Shown here: positions 49,014-54,834 of the stretch, one piece after another
Position numbering within the stretch: the first letter of the stretch is position 1
How the letters are laid out: each line of letters starts with the position of its first letter
NCBI GenBank assembly: GCA_030827475.1
Contig: JAUREJ010000012.1
Location: 1-54,834 of the forward strand
Length of the DNA stretch: 54,834 nucleotides
Reading direction: 5' to 3'
Source of the DNA: Candidatus Poseidonia sp.
GTDB lineage: Archaea; Thermoplasmatota; Poseidoniia; Poseidoniales; Poseidoniaceae
Program-made: the position numbers and the translations under genes
Notes under the pieces: generated by a model
What the model was told of the DNA's origin: nothing
What the model saw: only the letters and a program-made list of their open reading frames with translations
Databases searched by the model: none

Positions 49014-51551
49014 CTACTCAATCAAAGTGAAACCCTCACCTGCTTTGAAGATTTTTGTGCAGGCTGGACAACGAACCGAACCGCGATACGACGCCGGTAT
49101 GCGAAGGGTTTGGTCGCAATCCGGACAACTGAGTTCGACTTTCCCGTCGTTTTTTTCCTTCTTCGTCGCGGGTACCTCCTCTTCATTCACCTCATCGGAG
49201 GTCGACTCAAAGGTGGTGTTTTGAGCCGGCTCAGGGGGCGTTGGTTCGGCGGAAACAGGGAACTTCGTTGAACAATCTGGACAACCCACTGAACCGCTGT
49301 AAGCGACAGGAACGCGGAGCCTCCGATCACAAGAAGGGCAGGAGATTTCCCGTTTCTCGTCCTTCGTCGCTGGCGTGGGAGGTACCCGAGAAGAGGCAGA
49401 GGGTGATTTTTGGGGTTTCGTGGATGGCTCAGACCTGAAGCGAAGACGGGCGCCCAAAACCAAAGCCGCACCCAATGCGATGCCCAAAGCCATGGCTCCA
49501 ATCGGCCATTGAACCTCGGATTCGACGACAGGTTGACCCGAGATGTAGCTCACCTCCTCAGTCACGCTTTCTCCATCGATGCTCCAAACAGCGCGAAGAG
49601 CAACGGTTGAGCCTTTTGGCCAGGTCACATCCAGCGTCATGGAAGTTTCAGAACCCCCTCCCCAAACCGGCGAAGTTGTTCTCGACAGCAGCGAACCGTA
49701 GGCGTCCACCAGCCAAAGTTCACCTCGTTCTTCGCTCTGTGGTCCGGATTGAGAGAACGTCACCTTGACGGAGACAAGATCGCCCACCAAGGGTCGCAAC
49801 GGATCGGTAACGGGGTCGAACGTCATCCAAAATTCCGTCATTTCCGAAGGCACCGTTGAGGTGACCGACAACCGGCCCGGGCCGATGCTCCAGTCAACTG
49901 CCGTCACAGAAGCGACGAGTTGTTCGCCATTTATTTCACCAAACGACAGGGATTGATTCAAAATTCCCGGCTCCAACATCACGACTTGTTCGCGCAGGAA
50001 AACCGTGGCATCCCCGGTTTCGTAGCCCGTGCGAAGCAACACTTCACGAGCCCGGCCTTCATCGAGTTCAACGGTGAGGAATGCTTCAACACTTCCATCG
50101 TTGCTTCGTTTGACGTCGGTGATGGTGAGCGTCACGGATTGCTTTGGAGCAATGGAGAAACTTGCGTCACCGGATGAGATTCCTTCAATGAGACCATCAT
50201 CACTTTCCAACCACCAAAGAACTTCTGTCTCGCCGACATCAAGAAACGGTGCAATCGCACTGACTTCTCCGGCAGCGCCTTCAGCAAGGTTGACCCACTC
50301 GCCGGAATAAGCAATGCCATCGATGGTAAAACCAAGACGAACCTTGCCGTCAAGAGCGCCCGTGTTTCGGAGCAACATGTTTCCGTGCAAATTGTCACCG
50401 TTATGCCACGGGCCTCCAGAAAATGAAGGTGAAGGAGACCCTGCTGCCTCAAAGATCGCTGAGGGAAGATCGATGATGAGTGAGGAAGGCAACATGGAGA
50501 GTTCGCTGACCCGTTGACCTTCGGTGTCACACTGCAAAACCATGGGCTTGGCCGTGAGGAGCAGACTCGAGGTCCGGTTTTCTCCGACCAAGACTTCCAT
50601 TGACGCGTTCAGTCGTTGGTTGCCGTCTTCAAAACAAACGATGCGCCCGTTAAAATCGTCCGTACCGTTGTTCCAAACCGTGAGAACGACGGTTAACTCA
50701 TCACCGGATGCAACGTCATCAACGTTGGAGGCGAAAGCAATTGAGAGCTCCGGGAGCGGGGGTGGACCGACCGGAAATGAACCGGAGAGAGCATGAACCC
50801 CTCCTGCCGAGCTGAGATTTCCGGAGAGGCTGAGTTCCCACGAGAGAGTTCCCTCAACCAGCGTGATGTTCGGATAGAACACCATCTGAACGGAATCGCT
50901 TGCAGCCACCGAGACATCAAAATTCGTGAGGTTTGCTTCAAATCCCCCGTTGACAAGGTGAAGGGAAACTTGGCCGCTCCAATTCACATCGCCTTGGTTG
51001 ATGATAGGGGATTCAAACCGAACGAAGTCGCCGTCTGAAAGCGTGGTGTTCCCCACCAAGGTTCCGTTTTCATGAACTGCATCGGCGAAAACGCTGGAAC
51101 TGCCTCCAAACGAGACGTTCAGCGGACGCAAGCGTTGAATGATCCGTGTGAAGGAGGTTACATGGGACGATGTGTTTTCGCCAACATCCCCTGTGAGCGT
51201 CACCGTGATGTGGCTAAAACCAAAGGGCAAACCGTCGATGCTGGCGGTCAAGTTTGCCTGCTCAAAGCCGCTCAAAGTTGGAACGTTCATCGTAGAGTTG
51301 GAAAGGACAACACCTTCAGGCGATTGAAGCAGAACCTCGGCCGAGACATTGCTGCTTTGTCCGCTCAACTCGTGGACTTCAAAAGTAAAATTGAGGCTGC
51401 TGTTGAGGTGGGTAGAATAGTTCTCCAAACCAACAGACGCATCCTGAATCAGGACGTTCCCCCCCTGTGCATGCGCAGTGGGAAGCGGGGTCAGCAAAAG
51501 CACGAGGACGAGCAAGGAAATTACCGATTTCCGGCGCTTTCCGTCCCGCAT
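49014..51551 (-). CDS. Surface protein with CARDB-like modules and cytoplasmic zinc ribbons
   Basis: 845 residues. A signal peptide (SVISLLVLVLLLTPLPTAHA) leads to about 650 residues of beta-rich extracellular repeats in which Asn-X-Ser/Thr sequons are abundant (SLNFTFEVHELSGQSSNV style) and CARDB-like modules such as LTVVLTVWNNGTDDFNG occur. One membrane helix (WPIGAMALGIALGAALVLGA, about 690) is followed by a cytoplasmic tail of about 140 residues with two zinc ribbons: ISCPSCDRRLRV..VGCPDC and LSCPDCDQTLRI..VRCPAC. This outside-sensor/inside-zinc-ribbon layout suggests signalling or docking across the membrane; no ligand is known. It is followed by the DtxR regulator after 8 nt and is divergent from the helical-protein operon. 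Confidence 0.8.
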   Translation of the reverse strand: MRDGKRRKSVISLLVLVLLLTPLPTAHAQGGNVLIQDASVGLENYSTHLNSSLNFTFEVHELSGQSSNVSAEVLLQSPEGVVLSNSTMNVPTLSGFEQANLTASIDGLPFGFSHITVTLTGDVGENTSSHVTSFTRIIQRLRPLNVSFGGSSSVFADAVHENGTLVGNTTLSDGDFVRFESPIINQGDVNWSGQVSLHLVNGGFEANLTNFDVSVAASDSVQMVFYPNITLVEGTLSWELSLSGNLSSAGGVHALSGSFPVGPPPLPELSIAFASNVDDVASGDELTVVLTVWNNGTDDFNGRIVCFEDGNQRLNASMEVLVGENRTSSLLLTAKPMVLQCDTEGQRVSELSMLPSSLIIDLPSAIFEAAGSPSPSFSGGPWHNGDNLHGNMLLRNTGALDGKVRLGFTIDGIAYSGEWVNLAEGAAGEVSAIAPFLDVGETEVLWWLESDDGLIEGISSGDASFSIAPKQSVTLTITDVKRSNDGSVEAFLTVELDEGRAREVLLRTGYETGDATVFLREQVVMLEPGILNQSLSFGEINGEQLVASVTAVDWSIGPGRLSVTSTVPSEMTEFWMTFDPVTDPLRPLVGDLVSVKVTFSQSGPQSEERGELWLVDAYGSLLSRTTSPVWGGGSETSMTLDVTWPKGSTVALRAVWSIDGESVTEEVSYISGQPVVESEVQWPIGAMALGIALGAALVLGARLRFRSEPSTKPQKSPSASSRVPPTPATKDEKREISCPSCDRRLRVPVAYSGSVGCPDCSTKFPVSAEPTPPEPAQNTTFESTSDEVNEEEVPATKKEKNDGKVELSCPDCDQTLRIPASYRGSVRCPACTKIFKAGEGFTLIE

Positions 51552-51642
51552 GCTACTGCGTGTGTCCCGTGGTTCTTCACCTTCTCGTTACCAGCCCCGG
51601 CGAGGGTTTGGTTCTTTTACGTTGAAGAACACCGCCGAGACG

Positions 51643-52041
51643 ATGCAAACCGAGGACCTCTTGAACGTCACCCCGGAAGCCTTGGTCAAGGCGATTGTCC
51701 GACGACGTCAAACGCTCGCATCTTCCCTTCCAAAAGAGCTCGAACGTCGCTCAGAAGAAAACGACCGAGCCTATTCACTTGCAAAAGCCGTGAATGAAAA
51801 GAGCGAAGCGGATGAAGACCTCTCCGATCAACTCGATGAAAACGAGACCTTTCGCCGAAGAACCGTATCCCGCTTATGGTCGGTTCGACATGCCGTGGAG
51901 GATACCGAAGAAGCCCTCGCATTTTGGAAAGAAATGGAAGCAGGTGGGTGGGGCCACCTCCTTGAGGACGCTCAACGTGTCGAACAAGGAGGAGCATCCA
52001 GTTATGCACTCCGAAAGAAGACTGAGGTGGACGACGTATGA
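51643..52041 (+). CDS. Helical protein of unknown function, first gene of a coupled run
   Basis: About 132 residues from the ATG at 51643 (MQTEDLLNVTPEAL); the frame is open upstream but that part is antisense to the surface protein gene. Predicted almost wholly helical with strongly charged heptads (RRQTLASSLPKELERRSEEN, AVEDTEEALAFWKEMEAGG). No cysteine cluster, membrane helix or signal peptide. Its end overlaps the next gene by 4 nt (ATGA), so the two are translated together. Family not recognised. Confidence 0.7.
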   Translation: MQTEDLLNVTPEALVKAIVRRRQTLASSLPKELERRSEENDRAYSLAKAVNEKSEADEDLSDQLDENETFRRRTVSRLWSVRHAVEDTEEALAFWKEMEAGGWGHLLEDAQRVEQGGASSYALRKKTEVDDV

Positions 52042-52880
52042 CAAACCGGTTCCACCAAGACCTCGCAGGCCAACCACGTGAAACGGTTGAGGCGACCTAT
52101 GCATCCACCATTGCAGAAGTCAACCGGCTTGACGCGGAACGACAACAAATGTACATCGACAAAAAAATCCGGTCAGAGGTCATCAAATTCGCAGTGAACA
52201 AAATCCAGCAGCCTCCGGTCATTGAGCAGCCAGAAGCGTACGCCAATTTAATTCAGGCAATTGCAGAAAAAAACGAATTTGATCGCCTGCTCTTGTTGCG
52301 TGACGAACTTGCTTCAAGACTCGCCGTCCCTCGTCACCGCTTGGTGCAAGCCATGCAATCTTTTCACCAACGACTCACTGCACCTGCACAAGCCTCCGAA
52401 TCCCCCCACCTCGCAGCGGAGATCGAAATGTTTTCGAGATTTTTTGAAATGCAAGCCATGGTCAAGGTATACGACGAACACCGAGGCCTTCACCGCGAAT
52501 TGGATGAAGCTCGCAAATCCCTTTTGGAAACCGTGAAAGCCATCAATCGAGAGGACCGGAAATTCAGCCAACGACTCACGAAAAACAGTGAGGAAAGTCA
52601 TCCTCTTCGACGTGAAGCAGGTCGTTTGCGGGCGTTTCTGAAAGGGATTCCGGGGGCCAATCCACAGCCCGTCCCCGAACAGGTGGAGGAATTCACGCTT
52701 CGGTTGGCGGCAGGAAATTCCCTTTCTATAGAAGAATTTGCTGCAATGCTGGAGCACGGCGGACTTACCAATTTCGAGGACACAAAATCGCCGACACCCG
52801 CCCGAAAAAAGCGCCGAACTTCCTCCATGCGCAGAGCCGAGCCGATGCGTGGTAGGCGGCGACAGAACAACGTCGACTAA
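52038..52880 (+). CDS. Coiled-coil protein, paralogue B
   Basis: 280 residues. Helical throughout, with two coiled-coil stretches (about 20-60 and 145-200), a middle region of helices (YANLIQAIAEKNEFDRLLLL) and, before a basic C-terminal tail (RKKRRTSSMRRAEPMRGRRR), the short segment LAAGNSLSIEEFAAMLEHGG. That segment resembles the LLAGETLSTEEVMQL end of 53831-54709, and the basic tail resembles that of 45716-46720. It overlaps the upstream gene by 4 nt and lies 14 nt before the GNAT gene. Probably a partner in a common assembly; inference. Confidence 0.75.
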   Translation: MTNRFHQDLAGQPRETVEATYASTIAEVNRLDAERQQMYIDKKIRSEVIKFAVNKIQQPPVIEQPEAYANLIQAIAEKNEFDRLLLLRDELASRLAVPRHRLVQAMQSFHQRLTAPAQASESPHLAAEIEMFSRFFEMQAMVKVYDEHRGLHRELDEARKSLLETVKAINREDRKFSQRLTKNSEESHPLRREAGRLRAFLKGIPGANPQPVPEQVEEFTLRLAAGNSLSIEEFAAMLEHGGLTNFEDTKSPTPARKKRRTSSMRRAEPMRGRRRQNNVD

Positions 52881-52894
52881 CCGGAGAGGTCAAC

Positions 52895-53419
52895 ATGTTG
52901 CAATGGGAGAAAGGGACAACCCCTCTTGACCTGAGCCCCACGGCCGTTGAGCGCGTCTTGGCGCTGTTTCTCAACGAAACCGGAGAGCGGTACAGTGAGG
53001 CCTCGGTTCGCCACCTCCCCATCCCAGCGTGGGGAGGAAACTTGGTCCTGGTGGACCCTGCATCCTCGCATCCGAACCGAATTCAGGGACTGCTTTGGGC
53101 GACCCACTTCAAAGATGACATCGTTCGCGTAGCCGCGTTCGCCATTGACAAAGCTGTTCAAGGACAAGGTTGGGGGGGGGAAGCCTGGGGATTGTTTACA
53201 CGCGCCGCTTGGGAAAACGGCTACCGAAGGGTCCAACTGGAAGTCAAAGCCGAAAACGTTGGAGCCCAACGCTTCTACAAAGCGAGAGGGTTGACCATCC
53301 AGACCGCCCTTGAGGGGTACTATCAATCGGGTTTGGGTTACATGATGCAAGGCCCGCTTCCTTCACCGGCAGAGCCCAAGCCTTATGCACCCCAACGGGC
53401 GAGTTTTCTTCATGATTGA
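52895..53419 (+). CDS. GNAT-family N-acetyltransferase
   Basis: 174 residues. The GNAT fold is seen in the order beta4 (VRVAAFAIDKAVQGQGWGGEA), where the Q/RxxGxG/A acetyl-CoA pyrophosphate loop is QGQGWGGEAW, then RRVQLEVKAENVGAQRFYKARG, the beta5-helix with the family NxxAQRFYxxxGL, and a short beta6/7. The size fits RimI-like or antibiotic-type acetyltransferases; substrate unknown. It may modify a partner encoded beside it. It overlaps the Roadblock gene by 8 nt (ATGATTGA). Confidence 0.85.
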   Translation: MLQWEKGTTPLDLSPTAVERVLALFLNETGERYSEASVRHLPIPAWGGNLVLVDPASSHPNRIQGLLWATHFKDDIVRVAAFAIDKAVQGQGWGGEAWGLFTRAAWENGYRRVQLEVKAENVGAQRFYKARGLTIQTALEGYYQSGLGYMMQGPLPSPAEPKPYAPQRASFLHD

Positions 53420-53735
53420 GCGTTTGCTTGCAGGGGTGGTCTCGCAGCGCGGCATCACGGACGCGTGGTTGGTCGAAAAGGACGGTTTTGTCCTCTACAG
53501 CAAGCAATCGGCCAACTCACAACCGGCAAGCCATGCCGTCCAAGATTGGCTCGCCCTCGCCCGAAACGCCAGCGAGGTACAAACCGTAACGCTCGTTCAG
53601 GAACAGGGATTCGTTCTCCTCCGTACGCTCCAGATTGGGGTTTTGATCCTCAAAGCCCAGCGAGAGACCAATCTAGGATCCCTGCGCATAGCCCTGAACA
53701 AATTAAGCGCCGACGAGGCAAATATGGATGCTTGA
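53412..53735 (+). CDS. Roadblock/LC7-like domain protein
   Basis: About 107 residues from the ATG at 53412, overlapping the GNAT gene by 8 nt. The layout helix (MIERLLAGVVSQRGITDAWL), strands (VEKDGFVLYSKQ), helix (AVQDWLALARNA), strands (EVQTVTLVQEQGFVLLRTLQ, IGVLILKAQ), helix (LGSLRIALNKLS) is the Roadblock/longin-like topology; the GVVSQRGITDAWLVEKDG strand is the family hallmark. Roadblock proteins in prokaryotes regulate small GTPases or motility and polarity modules. No GTPase is adjacent in the window. Reasonable fold call; the role is inference. Confidence 0.7.
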   Translation: MIERLLAGVVSQRGITDAWLVEKDGFVLYSKQSANSQPASHAVQDWLALARNASEVQTVTLVQEQGFVLLRTLQIGVLILKAQRETNLGSLRIALNKLSADEANMDA

Positions 53736-53830
53736 AGCACGCAATGACGCCCATGAAGGATTAAATGGGGGAGGTTGGTCGGTTGCATGCGGGTGGATGG
53801 GAATCCTCCCCAGACCAGGTGAGATGAAGA

Positions 53831-54709
53831 ATGGCAGAACTCAAAGATCTTCTCGAAGAACGGCGCAAGATGGTTGACAAAAAGGCAACGCAGCATCGTG
53901 AACAGCGGGACGATTGGAACGAGAAAACCAAAGAATTCACCACCACTCGAAACGAACTCAACAACGAAGTTCGCGAACTCATCGTCCAGGTTCGTGAGCA
54001 ACGCGATCTCCGTGACCAAATGAACGAAATGGTGCGCGAGGCGAAGAAGCAACGAGACGAGGCGAATCAAGAGGTGAAGGAGGCCAAGGAGTCCATCCGC
54101 TCAACCCTTCCCGAAAAGACGCCCGAACTCGACAAACGAGGCCGCCCCATCCGACCAAAGACCGTTCAATCGGTCACCCGAACCATGGAACGCCTGGAGC
54201 GAGAATTCAACGAAGGCAAACACTCCGGTAAGAAGGCCGAACCTGCCTATTTCAAGAAAATGAAGGAACTCAGCGCAGACCTCAAGCGATTGAAGGCTGA
54301 AGAAAAAAACGTCGAAGCCGCTGAGGGAAGCACGGAACTGCGAACCGCTGTCGCTGCTCAAGAAGCGGCCCACAACGCAGTGAAGGAAGCCGCTGAAGCG
54401 GCACAGAGTGCTCACGACTTGATGATCGAGTGGAATGCGGAGGTTGACAAGCAACGAGAGAAGGCCGAGGCTGCTCATCGCCGCTTGCGAACCTCGAAGA
54501 AGGAAGCGGACAAGGAGCACAGCATGTACATCGTTTCGCTCCGTTGCCTTCACTCGATTCAGGATATTCTTCGCGCCATGCGCAGTGCAAGTGCCGGTGA
54601 CGGTCAGCGACCAGCTGCAAGCGACGAAACGCAGGACTTGATGGCAAAATTATTGGCCGGAGAGACGCTTTCTACGGAAGAAGTCATGCAACTTCAGCGG
54701 TTTGATTGA
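53831..54709 (+). CDS. Long coiled-coil protein (COG1340-like), paralogue C
   Basis: 292 residues. Nearly continuous charged heptads from residue 3 to about 90 (LKDLLEERRKMVDKKATQHR and onward), a short Pro-containing break near 95-110 (RGRPIRPKTV), more coiled coil to about 245, then a linker and the closing motif LLAGETLSTEEVMQLQRFD. Like paralogue A it fits the COG1340-type coiled coils. Basic tail is absent here. The 95-nt gap after the Roadblock gene holds no other gene. Likely a structural partner of the neighbouring proteins; function unknown. Confidence 0.8.
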   Translation: MAELKDLLEERRKMVDKKATQHREQRDDWNEKTKEFTTTRNELNNEVRELIVQVREQRDLRDQMNEMVREAKKQRDEANQEVKEAKESIRSTLPEKTPELDKRGRPIRPKTVQSVTRTMERLEREFNEGKHSGKKAEPAYFKKMKELSADLKRLKAEEKNVEAAEGSTELRTAVAAQEAAHNAVKEAAEAAQSAHDLMIEWNAEVDKQREKAEAAHRRLRTSKKEADKEHSMYIVSLRCLHSIQDILRAMRSASAGDGQRPAASDETQDLMAKLLAGETLSTEEVMQLQRFD

Positions 54710-54769
54710 TTCGCACCGTGCGAACACATCAAAGACCCTCATGACGGAGCGAAGACTGGAAGTGAACCC

Positions 54770-54834
54770 ATGATTGGAAAAGCGGACATCGCTGCCATCG
54801 TTGAAAACTACGACCGACTCAAGCTTCGCATTGG
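54770..54834 (+). CDS. purP: Partial gene, probable start of formate-dependent IMP-pathway ligase PurP
   Basis: Only 21 codons are visible from the ATG at 54770: MIGKADIAAIVENYDRLKLR and one more. The pattern MI...I..I...YD...L.I matches the N-terminus of PurP (formate-AICAR ligase, ATP-grasp), which in archaea makes FAICAR in purine synthesis. This rests on a very short stretch and on memory of the family, so the call is tentative. It starts a new unit, 60 nt after paralogue C. Confidence 0.4.
   Translation, partial: MIGKADIAAIVENYDRLKLRI

Noticed and set aside
54741-54773. Ten-codon ORF ending in ATGA at the start of the last gene
   Set aside because: Too short and featureless to support as a gene or leader peptide; overlap with the next ATG may be chance.
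1-54834. Insertion sequences, integrases, prophage or replication origin
   Set aside because: No transposase or integrase motif, no long terminal inverted repeats and no Orc1/Cdc6 or origin-like repeat cluster was seen.

Overview
The window looks like a chromosomal segment of a planktonic Marine Group II euryarchaeon (Poseidoniales). This rests on gene content only. The information-processing genes are archaeal: aRF1, aIF2-beta, eS1, a KH/beta-CASP termination nuclease, a proteasome beta subunit, class I LysRS and an archaeal RNase P RNA. They are mixed with bacterial-type metabolic genes: ThyA, DHFR, a PlsC acyltransferase and Ni-superoxide dismutase. Several genes show a TATA-like box about 25 nt before the start codon (leaderless style), while others carry GAGGTG-type ribosome binding sites. 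I saw no insertion sequence, integrase, CRISPR array or prophage, so this reads as ordinary core chromosome with clade-specific additions.

Layout. 0-2.7 kb: sugar epimerase (cut by the window edge), a small unknown protein, a membrane-associated family 2 glycosyltransferase, a zinc-ribbon membrane protein and UMP kinase. 2.7-10.8 kb: translation block (aRF1, ArgRS, NOG1-like GTPase, aIF2-beta, LysRS) with a pterin dehydratase, a thioredoxin-like ferredoxin and a PRTase-type regulator. 10.8-20.3 kb: zinc-ribbon protein, RND exporter, the RNase P RNA gene on the minus strand and a very large surface protein. 20.3-24.4 kb: ribose-5-phosphate isomerase, tRNA-Lys(CTT), a sodN-sodX nickel SOD cassette, carbamate kinase and AsnRS. 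24.3-28.7 kb: a 43-residue zinc-ribbon protein coupled to a HAD phosphatase, two glycosyltransferase-family proteins, a parvulin, tRNA-Pro(TGG), a zinc-ribbon protein and a pyruvoyl-decarboxylase homologue that lacks the self-cleavage site.

28.9-35.7 kb: the termination/processing nuclease FttA (aCPSF1), proteasome beta, a ZPR1-type zinc finger protein, TrpRS and a secreted anchored protein. 35.8-40.8 kb: PlsC, then ThyA-DHFR facing a MazG-like pyrophosphohydrolase (thymidylate/folate and nucleotide-pool care), a methylthionucleoside phosphorylase, ribosomal protein eS1 fused to a SAP domain, and an exosome-associated RNA-binding protein. 40.8-46.7 kb: an arylsulfotransferase-like surface protein with calcium-binding repeats, a ferredoxin, PdxS, a sugar-phosphate nucleotidyltransferase and a coiled-coil protein. 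46.8-54.8 kb: a membrane protein of unknown function, a DtxR-type regulator, a surface protein with cytoplasmic zinc ribbons, and a tight rightward run of helical/coiled-coil proteins, a GNAT acetyltransferase and a Roadblock protein. The window closes on what is probably the start of purP.

Most notable: the RNase P RNA, recognised from its P1, P2, P3 and P4 pairings; a cyanobacterial-looking Ni-SOD with its dedicated protease, whose gene runs into the tRNA-Lys gene on the other strand; four convergent gene pairs whose stop codons abut exactly as TGATCA; the eS1-SAP fusion; and the coiled-coil/Roadblock cluster, the best candidate here for an undescribed system.
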